A stretch of DNA of 43,511 bases from an uncultured Anaerolineae bacterium (GTDB lineage: Bacteria; Chloroflexota; Anaerolineae; Aggregatilineales; Phototrophicaceae). The translations under genes were made by a program, and so were the position numbers. The notes under the pieces were generated by a model. It did no database searches and was not told the DNA's origin. It saw nothing but the letters and a program-made list of their open reading frames with translations. Below, one piece after another: positions 18,463-26,468 of the stretch (its first letter is position 1; every line of letters starts with the position of its first letter). The DNA lies in the NCBI GenBank assembly GCA_937922795.1, contig CALAJK010000051.1:1-43511 (forward strand). The letters run 5' to 3'.

Positions 18463-19499
18463 GAGGTTAACTCCAACACCTCGTACACCAACGCCGGTTC
18501 CATTCGCCCTTTCACAGTTTGGTAACCGATCGGGTTCAACTTCAAAGGCGCGCTGCATAGGCGATAGACCGCGTCGCTGATGAGGATCTGGCCGTTCGCG
18601 CTCATCTCCTGCAGCCGCGCCGCAACATTGACTGTATCGCCCACCGCCGTGAAGTTCATCAGGTTCTGCGTGCCCACATTACCGACGACCGCCATGCCGG
18701 AGTGGATGCCGAAGTTGATCTTCATCCGGTATTCATCCTCGAACTGCTGGTAAAACACCGGCAGCGCCGCGCGAATGTCCAGGGCGGTGCGTATCGCTCG
18801 CAGCGCATGATCTGCCTGCGGCAGCGGCGTATTGTACAGCGCCATCACGCCATCGCCGATGAACTTGTCCACCGTGCCGACGTGCTTCTGAATGAAGCTG
18901 ACGATCAGCGAATGGTACAGGTTGAGGATGCTCAACAGCTTTTCCGGCTCGGTGCGCTCAGAAATGCTAGTGAACCCTTCCAGATCGGCGAATAGGACGG
19001 TCACCTCCTGCAAGACCCCCCCCAGCTTCACCTGAGTCGGGTCCATCAATAAGCGTTCTACAACCGAAGGCGACACAAACCGCTCAAACGTCTGCCGCAC
19101 CAGGTCCTGGGTCTTGCGCAGATTGTCGGTCTCCGCTTTGCGGCGCAGCCTGGCGTTCACCCGGGCGATCAACTCGCGCGGGCTGAACGGTTTCGGCAGG
19201 TAGTCATCTGCGCCCAACCCCAGGCCGGTCACGCGATTTTCGATGTCCGCCAGCGCTGTGAGCATAATGACGGGGATCTGTGACAGCAGCGCGTCGGATT
19301 TCAATGCCGCGCACACCTCAAACCCGCTCATGCCGGGCATATTGACGTCCAGGATGATCAGATCCGGCATCTGGGCCTGGGCGACCTCTAGCGCCGATGG
19401 ACCATCGGCAGCCACCAACGCCTCGCAGCCGATGCTCTCGACGATGTCTTTGACCAACTGCCGGCTGTTAGAGTTATCGTCGGCTACCAGAACCTTCAA
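18459..19499 (-). CDS. Response regulator with class III adenylate/guanylate cyclase output
   Basis: 346 residues: receiver (1-120; Asp7/Asp8, phosphoacceptor Asp51, Lys103) then a class III nucleotide cyclase (about 165-340). Metal-binding Asp172 (LFADLEGFTS) and Asp216 (FIGDGVMA), Lys212, Asn291 and Arg295 (VNVAARL) are present, so it should be active. The base-selecting position is Thr284 (NFTAVGD), as in the class IIIb group, several members of which are bicarbonate-stimulated. It probably makes cAMP. The TTG at 19499 has AAAGG 8 nt upstream. The histidine kinase encoded next, with a GTGA overlap, is its likely partner. Confidence 0.9.
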   Translation of the reverse strand: MKVLVADDNSNSRQLVKDIVESIGCEALVAADGPSALEVAQAQMPDLIILDVNMPGMSGFEVCAALKSDALLSQIPVIMLTALADIENRVTGLGLGADDYLPKPFSPRELIARVNARLRRKAETDNLRKTQDLVRQTFERFVSPSVVERLLMDPTQVKLGGVLQEVTVLFADLEGFTSISERTEPEKLLSILNLYHSLIVSFIQKHVGTVDKFIGDGVMALYNTPLPQADHALRAIRTALDIRAALPVFYQQFEDEYRMKINFGIHSGMAVVGNVGTQNLMNFTAVGDTVNVAARLQEMSANGQILISDAVYRLCSAPLKLNPIGYQTVKGRMEPALVYEVLELTS

Positions 19500-19511
19500 A
19501 CCGGATGCCTT

Positions 19512-19888
19512 TCAGTCCAATAGACGAGAGATCTTGCCTGCAAGCTCCGGCACATTGATCGGTTTTGCTACGTACTCGTCACATCCAGCTTGGAGCGCGC
19601 GATCGCGGTCACCAATCATCGCATGGGCTGTCACCGCGATGATCGGAATATGGCTGAGTTCAGGCGTTGCTTTGATCTGCCGGGCTGCCGTCCACCCGTC
19701 CACGAACGGCAGCGCTAGATCCATCAGGATGAGATCGGGCTTTTCTCTGGCAGCCGCTTCCAGGCCGCGCCGCCCGTCTGTCGCCATGATCACGTCGTAT
19801 CGCAGGGTGCGCAGCATATCTGCAATCAACATCATGTTATCATGTTATCGCGGCCCTCTTCCGCGATCAGAATGCGCCGATTCCTCAT
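19512..19888 (-). pseudogene. Single-domain response regulator interrupted by an 8-bp tandem duplication
   Basis: From the ATG at 19888 the frame reads MRNRRILIAEEGRDNMIT and stops at 19832-19834. The rest of the receiver (MMLIADMLRTLRYD onward, with Asp acceptor in LILMDLALPF and Lys in YVAKPIN) continues in another frame from 19835 to 19512. The break coincides with a direct repeat CATGTTAT twice (19833-19848). Removing one copy gives an unbroken receiver with RDNMMLIADML, the expected helix 1. The second frame starts with an ATG and could be re-initiated, but would lack the first strand and acidic pocket. A sequencing or assembly error is an alternative. Confidence 0.8.
19833..19848. repeat. 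8-bp tandem duplication causing a frameshift
   Basis: CATGTTAT occurs twice head-to-tail (19833-19840 and 19841-19848) within the receiver gene. One copy restores the reading frame; two copies put it out of frame. Confidence 0.9.
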
Positions 19889-19958
19889 GAGCCCGTCTTG
19901 CCGTCATTTGCACGCCAGTATAGCACGCTGAGTGGTTCAGCGCCGATGGGAGTTATGG

Positions 19959-20270
19959 TCAACCCCTCACGGCCGTCGGCTCATCTTTCCGGTACTTGAC
20001 CCGACCCAGGACCTGCCAGGTATCAACCACCGCCATGATCACGGCGTCAACCGGACGCGCGTCGGTCAAATGCGTCTGGCGCGCGCTGCTGCCCGACGCG
20101 ATCAGCACCAGCTCGCCCACGTCTGCGCCGACCACATCGACCGCAACCGCATAGGCGTCGGTGGGCTGCGCTTCGGTCGTCATGCGGCGCACCAGCCGCA
20201 GCGCCAAACCCTGCATGTTGTCGGTCTTGCGGGTGGCGACGACGCTGCCGATCACTTCTGCGATGTACAT
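19959..20270 (-). CDS. Microcompartment vertex protein (BMC-P, EutN/CcmL family)
   Basis: 103 residues, the usual size of this family, whose pentamers cap the vertices of icosahedral microcompartments. The opening MYIAEVIGSVVATRKTDNMQG and the mid-section VDVVGADVGELVLIASGSSAR are characteristic. It starts 6 bp after the upstream BMC-T gene and is followed by a 70-bp gap before the frameshifted receiver. A single BMC-P with two BMC-T proteins gives the means to close a shell, but no hexameric BMC-H gene is seen in the window. Confidence 0.93.
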   Translation of the reverse strand: MYIAEVIGSVVATRKTDNMQGLALRLVRRMTTEAQPTDAYAVAVDVVGADVGELVLIASGSSARQTHLTDARPVDAVIMAVVDTWQVLGRVKYRKDEPTAVRG

Positions 20271-20276
20271 CCGCCG

Positions 20277-20918
20277 CTACTCTTTGCGCCCGGCAACCGG
20301 ATTTTCGCGCCCGACGACCCCCTCGATGGCCGCCAGCGCCGCGCCGTAGCCCGCCATGATGTCGCGCTCTTCGCCGCCTAGATACACGCGCCCGAAGCTG
20401 CCGAAAGCCTGCACCTCCAGGATGTTGATCTCCGCCGCTTTTTCAGCCTCGTTGGCCGCCAGCGCTGCGTATCCCGCCGGCTCAACCTCCAACACGTATA
20501 GGGTTTGCCGGGCTAGGATCATGTGCCCATGGCGCATCCGGTTGATGAGCTGGGTCTGGTGAGCGTCAATATTACGGATGATCTGGCTGGAGACGACGCG
20601 CGGTTTCAGCCGCTGCTCCTCGGTCACACCCAGCGCTTCTAGAATGGCTGCGCCCGCCGCTCGCGTCTCGGCTTGGCTGCTTGAGTGCACTTCCAGCAGG
20701 CCATACAGCCGTTCGACGATCTGCATGGCCGGGCGCACCCCAGTTGCTTTCAAAGCCACATCGGTGATTCGATTGATCTCGATGCCGGGCGAGATTTCGA
20801 TCCACAACGATGCATCCCCTGGCAGCGGCAAAAACCCGCGAGCGACAGTGCCGAGGAACGCGGCGTGCTGCGGCTGCAAGCTGTCCAGGAAGACATAACT
20901 GCGAAGATCAACGGTCAT
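20277..20918 (-). CDS. Tandem-domain microcompartment shell protein (BMC-T, second type)
   Basis: 213 residues with two BMC-like domains in a circularly altered order. The opening [20 protein letters not shown], then [11 protein letters not shown] in the first domain and [19 protein letters not shown] in the second, resembles the group of BMC-T proteins whose trimers stack in pairs and may gate the pore, as described for Haliangium. It is clearly different from the BMC-T at 15.2-15.8 kb. The ATG at 20918 has GGAG 9 nt upstream and overlaps the zinc-finger gene stop (ATGA). Confidence 0.85.
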   Translation of the reverse strand: MTVDLRSYVFLDSLQPQHAAFLGTVARGFLPLPGDASLWIEISPGIEINRITDVALKATGVRPAMQIVERLYGLLEVHSSSQAETRAAGAAILEALGVTEEQRLKPRVVSSQIIRNIDAHQTQLINRMRHGHMILARQTLYVLEVEPAGYAALAANEAEKAAEINILEVQAFGSFGRVYLGGEERDIMAGYGAALAAIEGVVGRENPVAGRKE

Positions 20919-21190
20919 GGTTTTATTCTCCGGGCAGTGCGGGTTTCAACAGGGTCTGGCACTTTAGTCCTGACGCTCTCAGCGGATGTCTCGCTCACGC
21001 CCAGCAGCGCCTCAAGCGCCAGCACAGCCTCGCGCTCAAATTCTTGGTAGCCACAGATATCACACGTCCAGACAGGCATATCGTTGACGGCTACCAGTTG
21101 TCCATGGAGAATCTGGGTATAAGTCGCCTTTCCCGGCTGGCAGTAACCGATCTGGCAATACGGACAGGCGTAGGGAAAACTGTCAGACAA
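20915..21190 (-). CDS. YgiT-type zinc-finger domain protein
   Basis: 91 residues. Two CxxC pairs, CPYC near the N-terminus and CDIC about 40 residues later, with [13 protein letters not shown] match the YgiT/MqsA N-terminal zinc finger, a domain found in some antitoxins and in orphan small proteins. No HTH domain and no toxin gene accompany it. The TTG start at 21190 has a strong GGGAGG 8 nt upstream. It is the first gene of the microcompartment operon and overlaps the BMC-T gene by 4 bp, so a regulatory or shell-related role is possible; that is inference. Confidence 0.8.
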   Translation of the reverse strand: MSDSFPYACPYCQIGYCQPGKATYTQILHGQLVAVNDMPVWTCDICGYQEFEREAVLALEALLGVSETSAESVRTKVPDPVETRTARRIKP

Positions 21191-21272
21191 GGCGCTTACC
21201 TCCCATCATGAGACATACCGTCAAACCGTTAGCGTGGGCGTTAAAGCGGTCTGCCGGTAAAAATTCGGGGGA

Positions 21273-21293
21273 ACCTGGACGCTCCGCCCAGGT
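21273..21293 (-). promoter_or_regulatory. Hairpin in the 5' leader of the microcompartment operon
   Basis: ACCTGG and CCAGGT form 6-bp perfect arms around a 9-base loop, within the roughly 107-nt leader between the predicted transcription start and the TTG. It could affect translation or transcript stability; there is no match to a riboswitch class that I recognise. Confidence 0.3.
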
Positions 21294-21304
21294 CATTGTT
21301 CGTA

Positions 21305-21333
21305 AGTATACCGAAGATGCCGCCTAGGGGCAA
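21305..21333 (-). promoter_or_regulatory. Sigma70-type promoter for the microcompartment operon
   Basis: TTGCCC (21333-21328) and TATACT (21310-21305) on the minus strand are 17 bp apart. The site lies between lepB and the zinc-finger gene and is the only good promoter upstream of the nine-gene cluster. Confidence 0.55.
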
Positions 21334-21359
21334 TGCCAGCGCGCGTGTAAACCGTGGGT

Positions 21360-22001
21360 TTACGGCTGCTGCGGGTAGGCGATGTGGGATACCAGCCCCC
21401 AGGCTTCCGGCGGCCAGTAGCGCACGATGGCTTCACCGATGATCCGGTCGCGCGTCAGCGGGCGCGAAAACGCGCGCGAATCGGTACTATGGTTGCGATT
21501 ATCGCCCATCACGAAATACTCGTCCGGACCTAACTGCCAGGTTTTATCCGGGCAGCGCCCCGGACGGCACGGCTCGTTGATATAAGGCTCATTCAGCGCC
21601 ACACCGTTGACGTAGACCTGCGTATCTCGAATCTCAACCGTATCGCCGGGAAGACCGATCAGGCGCTTAATGTACGGCGGCTCGTCGGCCGGTTGGTCAG
21701 GCGGGTTGAATACTACGATGTCGCCGCGCTGAGGATCGCCAAGCATGTAGTTCAGCCGGCTGATGATGAGCACCTGGCCAGTGTAAAAATTCGGCTGCAT
21801 GCTCGGCCCCTCGACCACAAATCGCACTGTGGCCAGGTTCACCAGCGCGTAGATCGCCCCGATCAAGACGATGGTCTCGAACAACTCGCGCAGCAGGCCG
21901 CGCTGGCGCAGCCGAGGCCGGGGGAGCTGGCTCAGTTCGGGTGAAGAAGCTGCTGAAGATTGCACCGCAAATCCTGATGACGTTAAAATCGGGTTGGCCA
22001 T
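21360..22001 (-). CDS. lepB: Signal peptidase I
   Basis: Membrane serine protease that removes signal peptides from exported proteins. After a 35-residue cytosolic segment comes one transmembrane helix (about 40-60). The catalytic Ser67 lies in VEGPSMQPN and the general-base Lys112 in YIKRLIGLPGD; the GDNRNHSTDSR box is also intact. The length of 213 residues is normal. The ATG at 22001 has no ribosome site; a promoter with a perfect TATAAT ends 6 bp before it, which points to a leaderless mRNA. A 7-bp inverted repeat (GTAAACC-GTG-GGTTTAC, 21347-21363) overlaps the stop codon. Confidence 0.95.
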   Translation of the reverse strand: MANPILTSSGFAVQSSAASSPELSQLPRPRLRQRGLLRELFETIVLIGAIYALVNLATVRFVVEGPSMQPNFYTGQVLIISRLNYMLGDPQRGDIVVFNPPDQPADEPPYIKRLIGLPGDTVEIRDTQVYVNGVALNEPYINEPCRPGRCPDKTWQLGPDEYFVMGDNRNHSTDSRAFSRPLTRDRIIGEAIVRYWPPEAWGLVSHIAYPQQP

Positions 22002-22006
22002 AGGGC

Positions 22007-22036
22007 ATTATAAACCGCGTTCCCCTCTGACGGCAA
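22007..22036 (-). promoter_or_regulatory. Promoter of lepB, predicted leaderless
   Basis: TTGCCG (22036-22031), an 18-bp spacer and a perfect TATAAT (22012-22007) on the minus strand. The start codon begins 6 nt after the -10 element, so transcription should begin at or within a base of the ATG. Confidence 0.65.
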
Positions 22037-22169
22037 TGCCCGACCAGCCCATAGTCGTTAAACTTTAATGCTTCCTATAGCATCCAGCAGGTGCACAAAT
22101 TGCTCGTCAGACCTATACTATATTTTTAGCTGATTTTGTGAACCGACACTTGCACCTATTGAGGCCAGC

Positions 22170-23750
22170 TTGGCAAACGAAACCATCCTAATCGTCGATG
22201 ACGGGCGCGAGAACCGTGACTTCCTGATCGAGTACGTGCTCCAGCCCAACGGGTATAAGGCGCTGGAAGCTCGCGATGGTCGCGAAGGCATCGAGATGGC
22301 GCTCACTCATCGCCCTGACCTTATCCTGCTGGATCTGCAGATGCCCCGCTTGGACGGCATCGGCGTGCTCAAATTCCTGGCTGAACGTCAGATGGATATC
22401 CCGGTCATCCTGATGACCTTTCACGGGTCGGAAGAGATCGCGGTCGAGGTCTACCGACTGGGCGTCAAAGACTACGTGAAAAAGCCTTACTCGGTCGAAG
22501 AGATGCTGGGCGCCATCGAGCGCAGCCTGACGGAAGTCCGGCTCCGCCGCGAAAAAGAAGCGCTGACCGAGCGCGTCTTGCAGGCCAACCGCGAGCTTCA
22601 ACGCCGGGTCAACGAGCTGAACATCCTGCACAGCGTGGGCAAGAGCGTCACCGAGCTGATGCAGATGGACGAGCTGCTGCCGCGCATCGTCGAAGCGGCG
22701 TCGCAGGTGACCCAGGCTGAAGAGGGGTATATCTTCTTGCTCGAAGACGGACGCCTGATCTGCCGCGCGCAGAAACGCGCCAACGCTGGCAAAGCGCGCG
22801 CCGTCCATGTTGAGAGCGATGATCCGCTCGTCCGTCAGGTGATCGAACATCGCACGGCGCTGGTGCTGAAACCCGATCAGCTCAAGCGCAGCGGCAGCAC
22901 GCTGCGGTCGCTGGCCTACGCGCCGATGTTCATCCGCAATCAGGTCATCGGCGTGTTAGGCGTCGGCAACCTCTCACCCGACTCGCACGTGTTCAGCCAG
23001 CATGACAGCGCGCTGCTCAGCACGCTCACCGACTATGTGGCGATCGCCATCGAAAACGCGCGCAACTTCGAAGCGCTGCGCCGTGCCAAAGAGCGCGAGC
23101 AGCAGCAGCTTCGGGTGACATTCGAAAGACTAGTTCCCCCTTCAGTCGTCGATCACGTGCTCACCCACCCGGAAGACCTCAAACTGGGCGGGACGCGGCA
23201 GGAGATCAGCGTGCTGTTCGCCGACATTCGCGGGTACACCGCCTATGCGGAAAACGCGCCGCCCGAAAAAGTGGTCGAGATGCTCAACGACTATCTCAGC
23301 CTGGCCGCCGAAGTGATCCTGAGTTGGGACGGCACGCTGGACAAGTTCTTCGGGGACGGGTTGATGGCCATCTTCAATGCCCCCACGCCCCAAGCTGATC
23401 ACGTGCATCGGGCTGCGGATGCAGCGCTGGCGCTGCTGCGCGCGGGCGAGGAACTGCGCGCGCGGCGGCGCGACGATCTGGCCTACAGCATCGGCGTCCA
23501 CGTCGGCGAGGCGGTAGTCGGATACATCGGCACCGACCGTGCCATGAATTACACCGCCATCGGCGACGTGGTGAACACGGCCAAGCGCCTGCAAGAGCTG
23601 GCGACGCCCGGCCAGGTGTGGGTTGAAGAAGCGGTGATGAAGCGATTGGGCGATCTGGCTGAAGCGCAGCCGCTGGGCGAGGTCAAAATACGCGGGCGGC
23701 GGCGGCCAGCTTTCGCCTACAACCTGATCGGACTGCGCAGCCTCACTTAG
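22170..23750 (+). CDS. Receiver-GAF-class III adenylate/guanylate cyclase
   Basis: 526 residues: receiver (1-120; Asp10/Asp11, acceptor Asp55, YVKKPYS), a coiled-coil segment (about 120-150), a GAF domain (about 160-300), then a class III cyclase (about 340-520). Metal Asp352 (LFADIRGYTA) and Asp396 (FFGDGLMA), Lys392 and the NYTAIGDVVN motif are in place, so catalysis is expected; Thr at the base-selecting position again points to class IIIb. It is a domain-extended relative of the cyclase at 18.5-19.5 kb. The start is a TTG at 22170 with GAGG upstream. It is transcribed divergently from lepB; a TATACT at 22114 may be its -10. Its 3' end overlaps the der stop by 4 bp. Confidence 0.9.
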   Translation: MANETILIVDDGRENRDFLIEYVLQPNGYKALEARDGREGIEMALTHRPDLILLDLQMPRLDGIGVLKFLAERQMDIPVILMTFHGSEEIAVEVYRLGVKDYVKKPYSVEEMLGAIERSLTEVRLRREKEALTERVLQANRELQRRVNELNILHSVGKSVTELMQMDELLPRIVEAASQVTQAEEGYIFLLEDGRLICRAQKRANAGKARAVHVESDDPLVRQVIEHRTALVLKPDQLKRSGSTLRSLAYAPMFIRNQVIGVLGVGNLSPDSHVFSQHDSALLSTLTDYVAIAIENARNFEALRRAKEREQQQLRVTFERLVPPSVVDHVLTHPEDLKLGGTRQEISVLFADIRGYTAYAENAPPEKVVEMLNDYLSLAAEVILSWDGTLDKFFGDGLMAIFNAPTPQADHVHRAADAALALLRAGEELRARRRDDLAYSIGVHVGEAVVGYIGTDRAMNYTAIGDVVNTAKRLQELATPGQVWVEEAVMKRLGDLAEAQPLGEVKIRGRRRPAFAYNLIGLRSLT

Positions 23751-25129
23751 TTCTCCAGCATGCCATCACGCGGACGGAAGCTCAGCCGGATCGGCGTGCC
23801 TTCAAACGGGAACTCAGCCCGGATCTGGTTCTCCAGAAACCGCCGGTACGTGAAATGGACCAGGCGCGTGTCATTGACGTGGAATAGAAACACTGGCGGG
23901 TTCACCGCCACCTGCGACGCAAAATAAATCTTCAGCCGCTTCGTGCCCTTGACCGGCGCGGGGTGCTTTTGCAGCGCCGCCCGCACCAACCGGTTGAGAT
24001 CGGCCGTAGACACCCGCACAAACCGTTCCTGCCACACCCGGTGCGCTGTCTCCAGCACCTGATGCACGCGCTGGCCGGTCAAGGCGCTGATGAACAACAC
24101 GGGCGGGTTCGGCAGGAAGTCAAACTTCTGCCGAATCATCTCCAGGAAATGGTTCATCGTATAGGTGTCTTTTTCGATGGCGTCCCACTTGTTGACGATC
24201 AGCACCACGCTCTTGAAGGCGTCCTTGATATAGCCGGCGATGTGCTGATCCTGCTCGGTGATGCCATCGGTCGCGTCCAGCAGCAGCAGCGCGACATCGG
24301 CGCGTTCCAGCGCTCGCATCGTCCGCAGCACGCTGAATTTCTCCACCCCTGGCTCGATTTTGCCGCGCTTGCGAATGCCGGCCGTGTCGATCAACAGCAC
24401 CGGCGAGCCATGCCAGGTGATACGCGTGTCAATGGCGTCACGCGTGGTGCCGGCCACGGGGCTGACGATCACGCGCTCTTCGCCCAGCAGCAGGTTCAGC
24501 AGGCTGCTCTTGCCCACATTCGGGCGGCCAACGATGGCGACGCGCAGGATATCGGCGTCGGTATCAGCCTCCGGCTGTGACGGCAGGTTGGCAAACGCCG
24601 CGACGATGCCATCCAGCAGATCGCCCACCCCCAGCCCATGATAGGCGCTGATGGGGTAAACCTCGCCCAGACCTAACCCGAAGAACTCAACAGCGTTCTG
24701 CGCCAACTGCGGATGATCGGCTTTGTTGGCGGCCACCAGGATCAGTTTCCCCTGGTTGCGGCGCAAGATTGCCGCGATCTCCTCGTCCGCCGCCGTCACG
24801 CCATGTGTCACGTCCACCAGCAGGACGATCACATCGGCCTCGTTGACCGCCGTCAGCGCCTGCTCGCGGATTTGCGCCACAAACTCCAGGCTGCCTTCGG
24901 CCAGAGGTGAAGTATCGCGTGTGCCCTTGGGCTGGTAGACCTCAATGCCACCAGTATCCACCACATCAAAGGCGATGCCGCGCCACTCCGCCTCGGCGAA
25001 CAACCGGTCACGGGTTGTGCCAGGGATCGGATCTGTGACGGCCAATCGCTCGCCGACCAGCCGATTAAACAATGTACTCTTGCCAACATTTGGACGCCCC
25101 ACTAGGGCGACGATCGGTTTGCGCGGCAT
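23747..25129 (-). CDS. der: Ribosome biogenesis GTPase Der (EngA)
   Basis: Double-GTPase needed for 50S ribosomal subunit assembly. Two G domains in tandem are clear: P-loops GRPNVGKST (11-19) and GRPNVGKSS (about 205), with DTGG/DTAG, and NKAD and NKWD as guanine-specificity motifs, followed by the C-terminal KH-like domain ending FPFEGTPI. Length of 460 residues is standard. Its stop overlaps the stop of the convergent cyclase gene. Confidence 0.97.
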   Translation of the reverse strand: MPRKPIVALVGRPNVGKSTLFNRLVGERLAVTDPIPGTTRDRLFAEAEWRGIAFDVVDTGGIEVYQPKGTRDTSPLAEGSLEFVAQIREQALTAVNEADVIVLLVDVTHGVTAADEEIAAILRRNQGKLILVAANKADHPQLAQNAVEFFGLGLGEVYPISAYHGLGVGDLLDGIVAAFANLPSQPEADTDADILRVAIVGRPNVGKSSLLNLLLGEERVIVSPVAGTTRDAIDTRITWHGSPVLLIDTAGIRKRGKIEPGVEKFSVLRTMRALERADVALLLLDATDGITEQDQHIAGYIKDAFKSVVLIVNKWDAIEKDTYTMNHFLEMIRQKFDFLPNPPVLFISALTGQRVHQVLETAHRVWQERFVRVSTADLNRLVRAALQKHPAPVKGTKRLKIYFASQVAVNPPVFLFHVNDTRLVHFTYRRFLENQIRAEFPFEGTPIRLSFRPRDGMLEN

Positions 25130-25208
25130 GACAGCGCCTCATCACTGTTTGTTAGGGGCATTGTAGCAAAGCTGGGGGAGGCTGCGAAGATCGAAACCGG
25201 CGGGCGTC

Positions 25209-26468
25209 CTATGGCCCGCTGTTCACCTGCACGATCTCGACATCAATTTCCGCCGGCAGCACCGAGATATTCTCCGGCGCAATCTGCCCCTGGCTGACGG
25301 CCACCGTCGGCGTGACCGCATGGTTGCCCGGCGCTAGGCCGTTGAGATCCACCGCCACCCGGATCTCCTCCGGTTTCAGACGTTCAATGATGGGCTGCGG
25401 CCCGGTGATCAGCACCGTCACCCGGTTGGGCGATAGGCGCGCCTCAAGCTGGCTGCTGCGCCCGATCACCTCCACCGGGATATCGTTGAACTGGCGGCTC
25501 GCTGTCAGCGGGCTGATCTCCACCGACACGCGGATATTCTGCTCGGACAGCAGCAGCAGGCCGGCTTCAGGCAGCAGTACAGGCACCAGCGCCTCAAAAC
25601 TGCTGGTGCGATCCGTCAAATTGACCGGCGCGGTCGTGAGCAAATCCGGCAGTTTGGCCAGTTCGGACGGCGCGCCGCTGACCAACAGCACCTGCGGCGT
25701 GTAGCTGAGCGAGTTCAGCACGTAGCCTTCCGGGAGCGACCCGACCAGTTGGGGACGCACACTGACTTCGCGCACATCGTCCCGCCGCCGTATATTGACC
25801 CGCACCCGCACCACTTCGGGATCCACCGTGACCCCGTCTACTGCCGCGCCATCCGCGTCTACCGGCGTTAGCCGCACATCAGCTTCGAGCGGGTTGCGCT
25901 GCTGACTCAAATCCAGCCAGATCTGCGCAGCGACCACTTTAGCCAATTTGCTGCTTGGGCCGCTGGCCTGGACTTGGTTCAGGCTGATGTCAAATTCGGG
26001 CTGGTCGCGGGTGAAGCCGGCTGGCGGCTCGGCGGTCACCTCAGCTCTCGGCGGAACCTGCTTCAGCAGCAGTTCCTCCAGCGTCACCCGCATCAACCGC
26101 GGCGAGATATCCAGCACCGTCGCCGGGCTGCGCGCCAGCCGCGCTTGCAGTTCGACTGTGTGATCCCCCGGCGGCAGGCCGTCCAGATCGCCCCACACTT
26201 CAATCTCTTCGCGGGTGAGCAGATCGAGGACCGAGCGCGGCGCGCGGATGACCACCGTCGCCGTGCGGTTGGCCGCTGGCGGCGCTGTGACCAACAGCCC
26301 GTCGTCGGGCACGAGCTGCACCGGCAGCCGGTCAGGGAACCGCCGCTGTTGGATCGGGTCAGACTGGTAGGTAGCGATCACCCAGACGAAAAAAGCCAGC
26401 ACAAGCGATCCGGCGAACCAGATCGCATTGCTCAAGATCACATGATTCAAGCGGCGTTCATGCTGCAT
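25209..26468 (-). CDS. cdaR: CdaR/YbbR-domain protein
   Basis: 419 residues. An N-terminal transmembrane helix (about 15-35, SLVLAFFVWVIATY) is followed by four YbbR-type repeats outside the membrane, recognisable by recurring patterns of VxVxGP/VxIRAPRS and LxGLxPGxHxV. CdaR-type proteins bind the diadenylate cyclase CdaA and modulate its activity. The ATG at 26468 overlaps the cdaA stop (TGATG), which supports this start over the in-frame codon at 26486 and suggests coupling. Confidence 0.9.
   Translation of the reverse strand: MQHERRLNHVILSNAIWFAGSLVLAFFVWVIATYQSDPIQQRRFPDRLPVQLVPDDGLLVTAPPAANRTATVVIRAPRSVLDLLTREEIEVWGDLDGLPPGDHTVELQARLARSPATVLDISPRLMRVTLEELLLKQVPPRAEVTAEPPAGFTRDQPEFDISLNQVQASGPSSKLAKVVAAQIWLDLSQQRNPLEADVRLTPVDADGAAVDGVTVDPEVVRVRVNIRRRDDVREVSVRPQLVGSLPEGYVLNSLSYTPQVLLVSGAPSELAKLPDLLTTAPVNLTDRTSSFEALVPVLLPEAGLLLLSEQNIRVSVEISPLTASRQFNDIPVEVIGRSSQLEARLSPNRVTVLITGPQPIIERLKPEEIRVAVDLNGLAPGNHAVTPTVAVSQGQIAPENISVLPAEIDVEIVQVNSGP

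Noticed and set aside
20915..21190. Toxin-antitoxin pair based on the YgiT zinc finger
   Set aside because: There is no HTH domain in the protein and no adjacent small toxin gene; the neighbours are lepB and a shell protein.
21347..21363. 7-bp inverted repeat at the lepB stop as a terminator
   Set aside because: The stem is AT-rich, overlaps the stop codon and has no U-tract on the minus strand, so evidence for termination is too weak for a separate feature.
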